Shown here piece after piece: positions 17,829 to 26,038 of a stretch of 64,000 bases of DNA. Numbering within the stretch: the stretch's first letter is position 1; each line of letters opens with the position of its first letter. Below the pieces are notes generated by a model, which was given only the letters and a program-made list of their open reading frames with translations, did not search any database and was not told the origin of the DNA. Both the position numbers and the translations under genes were made by a program. Location of the stretch: contig NZ_CP012938.1 of assembly GCF_001314995.1 (NCBI RefSeq), positions 4,154,001 to 4,218,000 on the forward strand, read 5' to 3'. Origin of the DNA: Bacteroides ovatus (GTDB lineage Bacteria; Bacteroidota; Bacteroidia; Bacteroidales; Bacteroidaceae).

Positions 17829-18575
17829 TTGAAAATTAGAAAAGTACTAGTGTCGCAGCCTAAGCCTGCGTCAGAGAAATCTCCCTATTACGACATAGCT
17901 GAAAAGTATGGCGTTAAAATAGATTTCCGGCCCTTTATTAAGGTTGAAAGTCTTTCGGCGAAAGAATTTCGGCAACAGAAAATTTCGATTCTCGACCACA
18001 CTGCCGTAATATTCACTTCGCGCCATGCTATTGACCATTTTTTCACTTTGTGTACTGAATTGCGCGTGACAATTCCCGAAACTATGAAGTATTTCTGTGT
18101 GACGGAAGCTGTTGCATTGTATATTCAAAAATATGTGCAATATCGTAAGCGTAAGATCTTCTTTGGAGCTACTGGAAAGATTGAAGACCTGATTCCTTCC
18201 ATCGTAAAGCATAAAACGGAGAAGTATCTCGTTCCGATGTCAGACGTACATAATGACGATGTGAAAAACCTGCTCGACAAGAACAGCATTCAGCATACGG
18301 AAGCTGTGATGTATCGCACGGTGAGCAACGACTTTACACCGGACGAGGAGTTTGATTATGATATGTTAGTGTTCTTCAGCCCTGCCGGAGTGACTTCTTT
18401 GAAGAAGAACTTCCCGGATTTTAATCAGAAAGAGATTAAGATCGGAACGTTCGGATCTACTACCGCACAGGCTGTACGTGACGCAGGTCTCCGTCTGGAC
18501 CTTGAGGCTCCTACGGTGCAGGCTCCGTCAATGACTGCCGCACTTGACATGTTTATCAAGGAAAACAATAAATAA
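17829..18575 (+). CDS. Uroporphyrinogen-III synthase-like (HemD family) protein
   Basis: A 248-residue protein with the two-lobed HEM4 fold pattern: VIFTSRHAIDHFF near residue 60, MLVFFSPAGVTSLKKNF near 180, and KIGTFGSTTAQAVRDAGL near 205. True HemD closes hydroxymethylbilane to uroporphyrinogen III. Gut Bacteroides generally need external haem and lack most of the early pathway, so a haem role here is doubtful. It starts with TTG (17829), four bases after DUF4271. Confidence 0.7.
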   Translation: MKIRKVLVSQPKPASEKSPYYDIAEKYGVKIDFRPFIKVESLSAKEFRQQKISILDHTAVIFTSRHAIDHFFTLCTELRVTIPETMKYFCVTEAVALYIQKYVQYRKRKIFFGATGKIEDLIPSIVKHKTEKYLVPMSDVHNDDVKNLLDKNSIQHTEAVMYRTVSNDFTPDEEFDYDMLVFFSPAGVTSLKKNFPDFNQKEIKIGTFGSTTAQAVRDAGLRLDLEAPTVQAPSMTAALDMFIKENNK

Positions 18576-18580
18576 ACAGA

Positions 18581-18970
18581 GTGGGTATATATACTTTGTG
18601 TAAAGCCGAAAGGCTGAATAGTAAAATTTTGATCGGAAAGATGTTTGAAGGCGGTGTTTCTAAATCGTTTTCCATCTTTCCGATACGCGTTGTATATATG
18701 CCTGTCGAGCAGGGCGAGGCTCCTGCTTCCATATTAATCAGTGTATCGAAACGTCGTTTTAAACGGGCGGTGAAACGCAACCGGGTGAAACGCCAGATAC
18801 GTGAAGCCTACCGGAAGAACAAGTCTCTTCTGGTGGATGAACTGCAACGCCGGGAGCAACGGTTAGCCGTTGCCTTTATCTATCTGTCGGACGAGCTTGT
18901 TGCTACTGCCGAGCTGGAAGAGAAAATGAAAATAGCGCTTGCGCGCATCTCCGAAAAACTATTCTCATGA
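18581..18970 (+). CDS. rnpA: Ribonuclease P protein component RnpA
   Basis: A 129-residue basic protein with the RNR motif ([18 protein letters not shown], about residues 65-82) that binds the RNase P RNA and pre-tRNA leader. GTG 18581 is taken as the start because it places [21 protein letters not shown] at the N-terminus, as usual. Five bases follow the hemD-like stop; the 3' end overlaps yidD by four bases (ATGA). Confidence 0.92.
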   Translation: MGIYTLCKAERLNSKILIGKMFEGGVSKSFSIFPIRVVYMPVEQGEAPASILISVSKRRFKRAVKRNRVKRQIREAYRKNKSLLVDELQRREQRLAVAFIYLSDELVATAELEEKMKIALARISEKLFS

Positions 18971-19242
18971 AACCTCATAACTCCCGGATATCTACCGCGT
19001 GGGTATTCGTTACGGGAATTTTGAGAAAGGTATTTTCCTTCTTCCTGCTTGTTCCCATCTATTTTTACCGGATTTGTATTTCACCCCTTACTCCTCCCTC
19101 TTGTCGGTTCACGCCTACTTGTTCAGCGTATGCGCTCGAAGCAATTAAGAAACATGGTCCTATAAAGGGGCTTTATCTTGCTGTGCGGCGTATTCTGCGA
19201 TGCCATCCCTGGGGTGGTTCCGGTTATGATCCCGTGCCTTGA
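18967..19242 (+). CDS. yidD: Membrane protein insertion efficiency factor YidD
   Basis: A 91-residue protein with the YidD signature: [27 protein letters not shown] and [13 protein letters not shown] with conserved cysteines. It assists YidC-dependent insertion of membrane proteins. Coupled to rnpA, its usual neighbour. Confidence 0.92.
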   Translation: MKPHNSRISTAWVFVTGILRKVFSFFLLVPIYFYRICISPLTPPSCRFTPTCSAYALEAIKKHGPIKGLYLAVRRILRCHPWGGSGYDPVP

Positions 19243-19266
19243 GACAACTGAAACGAGAAATAGAAA

Positions 19267-19959
19267 ATGAAAAAGAATGTGACTGATATTTTAGATATCC
19301 ATACTCATAAACAGGAAATTGATACCCAAGGAAAATCCATCATCAATTATCCGTTATTGGCAGACCCTCCATTGTATATGCCTCTGGCAGAGAATGTGGA
19401 AGTGGCTGTGGGTAGAGGATCTTATTATTCTATTGGTATTCATCCTTGGGAGGTGAGAGAGAGTAATGTCAGTCAGCAATTGAGCTTTCTTCAACAGCAG
19501 CTACAGAGAAAGCAGTTTGTAGCTGTAGGAGAGGCGGGGCTGGATAAATTGGCAAAAGCTCCGATGGAGCTTCAGTTAGCGGTGTTTAAGGAACAGGTAA
19601 AGTTGTCGGAAAAGCTCGGTTTGCCGTTGATTATTCACTGCGTGAAAGCAATGGAAGAACTGCTGGGTGTGAAAAAAGAATCTCGCCCCCAACAACCTTG
19701 GATATGGCATGGCTTTCGTGGAAAACCGGAGCAGGCGGTACAGTTGTTGAAGAAAGGGTTTTATCTTTCTTTTGGGGAATATTATCCCGATGAAACGATG
19801 CAGATAGTCCCCGATGAACGCCTATTTTTGGAAACGGATGACAGCTTGCTTGATATTGAAGATATCCTGTGTCAGGCAGCCAGGGTGCGTGGGGTAGAAG
19901 TGGAAGCGTTGTGTGAGGTGATTCGCCGGAATATCCAAAATGTCTTTTTTAAGGCGTAA
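19267..19959 (+). CDS. TatD-family metal-dependent hydrolase
   Basis: A 230-residue protein with the TatD metal ligands: DIHTH near residue 10, GEAGLD near 93, HC in PLIIHCVKAM near 125, WHGFRGKP near 150 and ETDDS near 197. TatD proteins are 3'-5' exonucleases or DNA repair nucleases. It is shorter than the usual 255-265 residues. It ends the rnpA run; tyrS has its own promoter. Confidence 0.8.
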   Translation: MKKNVTDILDIHTHKQEIDTQGKSIINYPLLADPPLYMPLAENVEVAVGRGSYYSIGIHPWEVRESNVSQQLSFLQQQLQRKQFVAVGEAGLDKLAKAPMELQLAVFKEQVKLSEKLGLPLIIHCVKAMEELLGVKKESRPQQPWIWHGFRGKPEQAVQLLKKGFYLSFGEYYPDETMQIVPDERLFLETDDSLLDIEDILCQAARVRGVEVEALCEVIRRNIQNVFFKA

Positions 19960-19962
19960 GAG

Positions 19963-19993
19963 TTGTATCTTCCGAGAAAGAGTCGTACTTTTG
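19963..19993 (+). promoter_or_regulatory. Promoter for tyrS
   Basis: TTG at 19963-19965 and TACTTTTG at 19986-19993, separated by 20 bases, a good match to the Bacteroides -33/-7 promoter. The tyrS ATG is 53 bases downstream. Confidence 0.7.
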
Positions 19994-20045
19994 TCGCACA
20001 TGGAATTGAAATACAATAAAAACCAAATAATTAAAGAGTAATACG

Positions 20046-21338
20046 ATGAATTTTGTAGAAGAATTGAGATGGCGTGGCATGTTGCAGGACATCATGCCGG
20101 GAACAGAAGAGTTGTTAAGCAAAGAGCAGGTGACTGCCTACTTGGGTATCGACCCGACTGCCGATTCGCTACACATTGGTCACCTTTGTGGAGTGATGAT
20201 CCTTCGTCATTTCCAACGCTGCGGTCATAAGCCGTTGGCACTGATCGGTGGCGCTACAGGTATGATTGGTGACCCTTCCGGTAAATCGGCAGAACGTAAC
20301 CTGCTGGACGAAGAAACATTGCGTCACAATCAGGCATGTATCAAGAATCAGCTTGCCAAGTTCCTCGACTTCGAGTCGGATGTACCTAACCGTGCCGAGC
20401 TGGTGAACAATTACGACTGGATGAAAGACTTCACTTTCCTCGATTTTGTTCGCGAAGTAGGTAAGCACATCACTGTAAACTATATGATGGCGAAAGACTC
20501 TGTGAAACGTCGTCTGAATGGTGAAGCACGTGATGGATTGTCATTTACTGAGTTCACTTACCAATTGCTTCAAGGATATGATTTTCTTCATTTGTATGAA
20601 ACAAAGGGGTGTAAGCTCCAAATGGGTGGTTCTGACCAGTGGGGAAACATCACTACCGGTGCCGAATTGATCCGCCGTACCAATGGGGGAGAGGTGTTCG
20701 CATTGACTTGCCCGCTGATTACAAAGGCTGATGGTGGTAAGTTTGGTAAAACAGAATCCGGAAATATCTGGCTGGACCCTCGCTATACTTCACCATACAA
20801 GTTCTATCAGTTCTGGTTGAACGTAAGCGACTCCGATGCCGAACGTTATATTAAAATCTTCACCTCCATCGAGAAAGAAGAAATTGAAGCATTGATTGCC
20901 GAACATCAGAAAGCTCCGCATTTGCGTCTTCTCCAGAAACGTCTGGCTAAGGAAGTGACTGTGATGGTTCATTCTGAAGATGATTATAACGCAGCAGTAG
21001 ACGCATCGAACATTTTATTCGGTAATGCGACTTCGGAAGCTTTGCGCAAACTGGATGAAGATACGCTGCTTGCTGTATTCGAAGGAGTGCCTCAATTTGA
21101 GATTTCCCGTGATGTATTGGCAGAAGGAGTAAAGGCTGTTGATCTATTCGTTGATAATGCGGCCGTATTTGCGTCGAAAGGTGAAATGCGTAAATTGGTT
21201 CAGGGCGGTGGCGTTTCGCTGAATAAGGAGAAGCTGGCAGCCTTTGATCAGGTAGTTACGACTGCTGACCTGCTCGACGAGAAATATCTGCTTGTTCAGC
21301 GCGGCAAAAAGAACTATTATCTGCTGATTGCAAAGTAA
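20046..21338 (+). CDS. tyrS: Tyrosyl-tRNA synthetase
   Basis: A 430-residue class I synthetase. HIGH (SLHIGHLCG near residue 42) and the KMSKS-equivalent KFGKTESGN (near residue 230) are present, with [12 protein letters not shown] and GGSDQWGNI tyrosine-binding blocks. The C-terminal S4-like RNA-binding domain ([11 protein letters not shown]) is complete. Expressed from its own promoter. Confidence 0.97.
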   Translation: MNFVEELRWRGMLQDIMPGTEELLSKEQVTAYLGIDPTADSLHIGHLCGVMILRHFQRCGHKPLALIGGATGMIGDPSGKSAERNLLDEETLRHNQACIKNQLAKFLDFESDVPNRAELVNNYDWMKDFTFLDFVREVGKHITVNYMMAKDSVKRRLNGEARDGLSFTEFTYQLLQGYDFLHLYETKGCKLQMGGSDQWGNITTGAELIRRTNGGEVFALTCPLITKADGGKFGKTESGNIWLDPRYTSPYKFYQFWLNVSDSDAERYIKIFTSIEKEEIEALIAEHQKAPHLRLLQKRLAKEVTVMVHSEDDYNAAVDASNILFGNATSEALRKLDEDTLLAVFEGVPQFEISRDVLAEGVKAVDLFVDNAAVFASKGEMRKLVQGGGVSLNKEKLAAFDQVVTTADLLDEKYLLVQRGKKNYYLLIAK

Positions 21339-21383
21339 TAATGCATGATTCATTCGATAGAATATAAAAAAGTGAACGAAATA

Positions 21384-21415
21384 TTTGGAGGTTTGCTTGC
21401 AAACCTCTATCTTTG
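21384..21415 (+). promoter_or_regulatory. Promoter of tRNA-Gln with a palindromic spacer
   Basis: TTTG (21384-21387), 20 bases, TATCTTTG (21408-21415), a consensus Bacteroides promoter. The spacer is filled by the inverted repeat GAGGTTT-GCTTGC-AAACCTC. Confidence 0.75.
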
Positions 21416-21445
21416 CACCGCTTTTTAAGAGAAAGCACATAAGTT

Positions 21446-21516
21446 TGGACTATGGTGTAATGGTAGCACAACAGGTTTTGGTTCTGTTTGTCCAAGTTCG
21501 AATCTTGGTAGTCCAA
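21446..21516 (+). tRNA. tRNA-Gln (anticodon TTG)
   Basis: Acceptor arms TGGACTA (21446-21452) and TAGTCCA (21509-21515) pair fully. The anticodon stem ACAGG/TCTGT encloses the loop TTTTGGT, giving anticodon TTG. The T arm contains GTTCGAATC. CCA is not encoded. A terminator follows at once. Confidence 0.95.
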
Positions 21517-21522
21517 CGAAGA

Positions 21523-21557
21523 AAAGCCCTGAAAGAGATATCTTTCGGGGCTTTTTC
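21523..21557 (+). terminator. Terminator after tRNA-Gln
   Basis: AAAGCCC-T-GAAAG pairs with CTTTC-G-GGGCTTT across a short AT loop and is followed by T-rich sequence. Confidence 0.85.
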
Positions 21558-21564
21558 TTTTTTT

Positions 21565-21693
21565 GTGGATGCAAAGTCACTTCTTAAGTCATTAGAACGT
21601 TCACATACGGAACAACAACATGATGATTTCTATAGTTTGGTTGCAAAAGCGGAGGAAGATGCCTTGAAGAAGTATCTCTCTATTAGGATGTAA
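21565..21693 (+). CDS. Possible 42-residue fragment or small gene
   Basis: A GTG-initiated frame directly after the tRNA terminator encodes two charged amphipathic helices (KSLLKSLERSHTEQQHDDF and VAKAEEDALKKYL). The amino-acid pattern looks coding, but there is no recognised family, no clear promoter and no good ribosome site. It could be the tail of a gene left after integration at the tRNA. Confidence 0.25.
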   Translation: MDAKSLLKSLERSHTEQQHDDFYSLVAKAEEDALKKYLSIRM

Positions 21694-21769
21694 GAAATTT
21701 GTTATAGCTTATTTGTACGTAATATTGACTGTTTCGATGTTTGCCCTACTCATCTTTGAATAGACTTCT

Positions 21770-21858
21770 ATATTGTTAGCAACAATATATTTACATTTCT
21801 ATAATAAATCCAAATACCGTTTTTAATAAATAGTGAGAGAGTTTATTAAGAACGGTAT
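21770..21858. repeat. Two AT-rich inverted repeats
   Basis: ATATTGTT-AGC-AACAATAT (21770-21788) is a perfect palindrome. A second one has 17-nt arms (21814-21830 and 21842-21858, ATACCGTTTTTAATAAA) with one mismatch. The gap 21694-21920 shows no gene. Confidence 0.6.
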
Positions 21859-21920
21859 CTGAGTTTATTAGAAACTATTTTCAGAGAATTATTGGAATAT
21901 GTGGGATTTATATATACAAA

Positions 21921-23769
21921 ATGAGGTTGTGTCAAAACGCTGACACAGCCTTTTTTTATGCGCAAAGCCCAGACTTTCTCAAGCCCGGGCTTTGTTATTA
22001 CCCAAAGTTTTCGTATCTTTAGGTATAAAGTTTTTCGTTATGGCAAAGTTACATTTTCGTCCTTACATTCCCAACCAAACCGTTCTTTTTCCACAAAGAA
22101 TTGATGAAAACATAGCTGCGACCGACCCGGTCCGCATCGTGAATGCTGTTATTGACAATCTCAATCTTGAGAGTTTCAAGAAGCTTTATAAGGAAACGGG
22201 CCGTTGTCCTTATCATCCTAAAATGATGCTTAAGGTGATAATCTACGCCTACATGAATAATATCTATTCTTGCCGTAAAATAGAGAAGCACCTCCTTCGT
22301 GACATTCATTATATTTGGCTTGCCGGTAATGAGCATCCGGATTTTATCACGATCAACCGTTTTCGTAACCGTGTAAAGGAGGAAATAAATAATGTATTTA
22401 CCCAGTTGGTTCTTGTCCTTGCCGATAAAGGTTTCATCAGCCTTGATGTGGAGTATATCGACGGCACCAAGATTGAATCCAAAGCCAACAAATATACTTT
22501 TGTCTGGCGCAAGACAGTCGAACGGAACCGTACGAGACTAATGGATAAAATCCGTATTCTCTTGGAACAGGTGGATGAAGCCATTGCACAGGAGAACTCT
22601 ATAAAAGACACATCCGTGGAGTTTACTCCCTGCAGGCTCTCTGACATAGTGGATGAACTTAAAGAAGCCCTGGAACGCCAGCCTGCAACAAAGGATAAGG
22701 AAGAAAAGAAAGCCCTGCGCAAAAAGAAGAAGCAGGTCATGGAACTTGAAGGGTATCGTGACAAGCTGATAGAATACGACAATCACCTTGATACCCTTGG
22801 AGAACGTAACTCCTATTCCAAGACCGATCCTGGTGCCACATTCATGCGCATGAAAGAAGATGCCATGAAGAACGGGCAGACCAAACCCGGATATAATCTG
22901 CAAATAGGTACTGAAAACCAATTCATCACAGACTTCCGTCTGTTTCCCAACCCTACCGATACACTGACCCTCATACCTTTTTTCCACTCTTTCCAGTACC
23001 GCTATAACCGTTTACCGAATATCTGTGTGGCAGACTCCGGTTACGGTTCGGAAGAAAATTACCGGTTCATGCAGGAGAATGGGATAGAAGCCTTCATCAA
23101 GTACAATTACTTCCATAAAGAACAGCGTCCTCGTTATACTCCCAACCCGTTCCATGCCGAAAGTCTCCATTACAATGCCCAAGAGGATTATTACGTTTGT
23201 CCTATGGGACAGCACATGAACCGTATAGGAACCAAACGTGACAAGACAGCGAGCGGATACATCATCGAAAGTGCCCGGTATAAAGCAAAAAGATGCGAAG
23301 GTTGCCCTTTGCGTGGCAGTTGTTTTAAAGCTCGGGGGAACCGTATTATAGAAGTCAACCACCGATTAAATCAATACAAACGGCAGGCACGGGAAAGGTT
23401 GCTCTCAGAAGAAGGTATCAAGCATAGAGGCAGGAGGTGTATAGAACCAGAGGCTGTGTTTGGACAAATGAAATACAACATGGCATACAGAAGATTCCGG
23501 CATGTGGGAGAAGACAAGGTTACAATGGACTTTGCTTTCTTTGCTATAGCCTTTAATATCAAAAAAATGTGTGCTAAACTGATAAAAGAAGGAAAGGGGC
23601 TCATTACAGTTGCCAAATATATGTTTATGGGACTATTTATAACCCGATATAATTGGAATATAGCAACTTGTTGCCAAATGCATGAGGAAAAAGCAGCATA
23701 GCCAAAAGAAAATATAGCAGAACTGTAAAATATAAAAGAGGTTGTGCCAACGTTTTGACACAACCTCAT
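21921..23769 (+). mobile_element. IS1182-type insertion sequence, copy 1
   Basis: A 1,849-bp element with terminal inverted repeats beginning ATGAGGTTGTGTCAAAACG on both sides. Copy 2 (52598-54446) is the same length and appears identical except for two bases (about 23121 and 23149). The ends were fixed from copy 2, where removing exactly this stretch restores an interrupted reading frame, so there is no target-site duplication. The left end folds as GGTTGTGTCA/TGACACAGCC followed by seven T, which would stop incoming transcription; a second hairpin (CAAAGCCC/GGGCTTTG) lies at 21963-21996. Confidence 0.9.
22040..23701 (+). CDS. IS1182-family transposase
   Basis: A 553-residue transposase from ATG 22040; the frame is open further upstream but starts there would lie before the leader hairpin region. 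The N-terminal DUF772-type domain (KLYKETGRCPYHPKMMLKVI) is followed by a DDE catalytic core (VEYIDGTKIESKANKY near residue 140, CVADSGYGSEENYRF near 335, EAVFGQMKYNMAYRRFRHVG near 485) and a cysteine cluster (RCEGCPLRGSCF). Encoded protein identical to that of copy 2. Probably functional. Confidence 0.92.
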   Translation: MAKLHFRPYIPNQTVLFPQRIDENIAATDPVRIVNAVIDNLNLESFKKLYKETGRCPYHPKMMLKVIIYAYMNNIYSCRKIEKHLLRDIHYIWLAGNEHPDFITINRFRNRVKEEINNVFTQLVLVLADKGFISLDVEYIDGTKIESKANKYTFVWRKTVERNRTRLMDKIRILLEQVDEAIAQENSIKDTSVEFTPCRLSDIVDELKEALERQPATKDKEEKKALRKKKKQVMELEGYRDKLIEYDNHLDTLGERNSYSKTDPGATFMRMKEDAMKNGQTKPGYNLQIGTENQFITDFRLFPNPTDTLTLIPFFHSFQYRYNRLPNICVADSGYGSEENYRFMQENGIEAFIKYNYFHKEQRPRYTPNPFHAESLHYNAQEDYYVCPMGQHMNRIGTKRDKTASGYIIESARYKAKRCEGCPLRGSCFKARGNRIIEVNHRLNQYKRQARERLLSEEGIKHRGRRCIEPEAVFGQMKYNMAYRRFRHVGEDKVTMDFAFFAIAFNIKKMCAKLIKEGKGLITVAKYMFMGLFITRYNWNIATCCQMHEEKAA

Positions 23770-23905
23770 TCGGTTCTTCCATATATGGAAATATATGTTT
23801 TGATAATGTGTTATTATGTCTTGATTTTTATATAACTCATATTGCTTTTTTCTTTTTCTGTTCCTCAAAGATACAAAATAAAAAGAGGAAAGTCAATAGC
23901 TAATC

Positions 23906-26011
23906 TTATTTTAATGGAAGTATAAGCAGAAAACGTGCGCCATTGGTGTAGCTCTTGTCTACTTTGACTTCTCCATGTAATCGTTCGGCTATGGTGCGGC
24001 ATATATTCAGTCCCAGTCCTGATCCCTGTTTGAACTCATCCAACTTCTTGAAGCGTTCGAATACACTATCCATCTTGTCGGCAGGGATGCCCGGCCCGGT
24101 GTCGCTGACAGAGAACGTGATTCTGTCGGGATACTCGGTCAGTGAACAATGCAGATGGATTTCCCCTTTTTCTGTGTGCTTCTCTGCGTTGGTAAGGAAG
24201 TTGATAAGCACTTGTTGCAGGCGTTGTTCATCTGTGGTGATCTGGAAATCGTCTGCCACTTCGGAGGTATAATAAAGCTTCACTCCTTCCGCTTTTCGAT
24301 CCATTACGGTAGAGAGTATGAGCCTGCACATTTCGTTGCAATGGCAGGAAGTCAGGTTCATGGTGTATTTGCCGCTTTCCAGTGCGGAAAGGTCAAGAAT
24401 ATCGTTGACAAGCGTGGTGAGCAGTTCGGAGTTGTGTTGGACGAGCGAGCTGAATTCTAGCTTTTCCTCATCTTCCAATGGCAGATCCGGGTTGGATAAT
24501 AATTGTGAGAATCCTACGATGGCATTGAGCGGGGTACGGATTTCGTGGCTCATGTTCTGCATGAAATGAGTCTTCATCTTGTCTGCCTGTTCGGCACGGT
24601 CGCGGGCAATCGTCAGTTCTTCGTTCTTCTCTTGCAGTTGTCTGATTGATTTTCTGCGTAGATAAAGGTAGAGCGTGAGGGCTATGGCAAAGAAACAGAA
24701 GAATATCAGGATGAATTTCAATATCATCAGCTGGCGTTCGGATTCTGCCTGTTTAGCTACCATAAGACTCTGTGTACGTTCGGTTTCCGCTTTGAATTGT
24801 GCGAGCTCCAGGTTACGGTTTTTTAGTAGTAGCTCGTTATTTTCGGCGTTCATCTTCTCGATTTCCACTTGCGATTTCGTTTGCTGCAGTTCGAGCGTTG
24901 TCTTTTGCAGGTTTAATTGTGTGTTTTCCAGCTGCAAGGCTTGCGCTTTTCTTTTCAGTTGTTCGTTGCCGATACGCACATTCAGTTCCGACAGGTCGGC
25001 AGTCTGTATGAGTTGGTTCAGAGAATCCTGTAAACTCTGGAGCTTCTGAAGCGCTTGGTAAGCGTCTTTGTACTTCTGCTCTTTTGCGTAAATATTTGCC
25101 TGAAAAGCTATTCTCTCATGTAAGATAGAGGTGGAGTCGGCGAGAGCATGCGCTTTATCATATTGTTGGTTGAGTATATAATTGTATATCTTCAACTTAT
25201 TCAGTTCATTCCTTCTGGTTTCACCATGTTTTTCGGTCGCTTTTAAACATTCCTGATAATAGCTTTTGAATTCCTCCTCCCTGTCGAGCGCGTATAAAAG
25301 TGTGCATTTACGCAGCATACAGGCATATTTGTTGGTTGAAGTCTTGGCACACTTGATTCCTTTCTCGGCATTTTCGTAGGCTGCTTCATATTGTTTCAGG
25401 TTTTGTTGGAGCATGGATATGTTCCAGTATATATAAGATATATCCTGCTCAGGGAGCTTCTCCTGTGTGTATACCAGCGATTGTTGGTAGTAATCCAGTG
25501 CCGTCCGGTTTTCCCTGCGCGCAAAGTAAATGTTTCCCATCATTCGCAGGCAAGTGGAGATACCGTAGGGATAGTCGTCGGCAAATGCCTGTTCTTTAGT
25601 CAATTCAGCCTCCTGGAGCGCACGCAGGGTATTACCTGTGTTCATCAGGTAATTAACTTTGTAGATGCTGCCAAAGTAGTAATATTGCAGGTAGTTGTTC
25701 TTTCGGGATATCTCCTGAAGCCTGCTGATTGCTTTCTCCAGTAATTCCGTTTTCCCATTATTGAAATAGTAGATTACCGGAATGGTAAGAGCGAGGCATT
25801 GTGCCTTTTTATCGTTGATCCGGATGGCTTTGGTATAGATAGTATCAGCTATTTCCAGTCCGGTTGCGTTGTTACGGTGTTTAGTTGCCTCCTCATAAAG
25901 TAGATAAAGAGAGTGGTCTATCTTGTACGGATTGTCCTGCGCCTTGGTTGGAAGGAGAGATCCGATAAAGGTGAACAACAAACATATACTGATATACCTG
26001 ACTATTTTCAT
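23906..26011 (-). CDS. TPR-containing hybrid-less sensor histidine kinase
   Basis: A 701-residue protein: signal peptide (1-24), periplasmic tetratricopeptide region (about 35-330), a long coiled coil (about 345-430), one membrane span (about 437-457), then HisKA with the H box MSHEIRTPLNAIVGF (His 489), N box LINFLTNAEKHT, G1 DTGPGIP, F box FERFKK and G2 GSGLGLN. No receiver or DNA-binding domain, so a separate response regulator is needed and none is nearby. It follows SusD by 27 bases and is probably co-transcribed with the SusC/SusD pair. It may sense the sugar taken up by that system; this is inferred. Confidence 0.85.
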   Translation of the reverse strand: MKIVRYISICLLFTFIGSLLPTKAQDNPYKIDHSLYLLYEEATKHRNNATGLEIADTIYTKAIRINDKKAQCLALTIPVIYYFNNGKTELLEKAISRLQEISRKNNYLQYYYFGSIYKVNYLMNTGNTLRALQEAELTKEQAFADDYPYGISTCLRMMGNIYFARRENRTALDYYQQSLVYTQEKLPEQDISYIYWNISMLQQNLKQYEAAYENAEKGIKCAKTSTNKYACMLRKCTLLYALDREEEFKSYYQECLKATEKHGETRRNELNKLKIYNYILNQQYDKAHALADSTSILHERIAFQANIYAKEQKYKDAYQALQKLQSLQDSLNQLIQTADLSELNVRIGNEQLKRKAQALQLENTQLNLQKTTLELQQTKSQVEIEKMNAENNELLLKNRNLELAQFKAETERTQSLMVAKQAESERQLMILKFILIFFCFFAIALTLYLYLRRKSIRQLQEKNEELTIARDRAEQADKMKTHFMQNMSHEIRTPLNAIVGFSQLLSNPDLPLEDEEKLEFSSLVQHNSELLTTLVNDILDLSALESGKYTMNLTSCHCNEMCRLILSTVMDRKAEGVKLYYTSEVADDFQITTDEQRLQQVLINFLTNAEKHTEKGEIHLHCSLTEYPDRITFSVSDTGPGIPADKMDSVFERFKKLDEFKQGSGLGLNICRTIAERLHGEVKVDKSYTNGARFLLILPLK

Positions 26012-26038
26012 CTTGATTACTATGGATTTACAGTGTTC

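Noticed and set aside
21385..21693. A 102-residue plus-strand frame covering tRNA-Gln
   Set aside because: It runs through the promoter, the tRNA and a terminator. Only its last 42 codons look coding and are listed separately.
22049..23868. Several long minus-strand open frames inside IS copy 1, repeated in copy 2
   Set aside because: They are mirror frames of the transposase, with no start signals and cysteine- and serine-rich compositions; shadows only.
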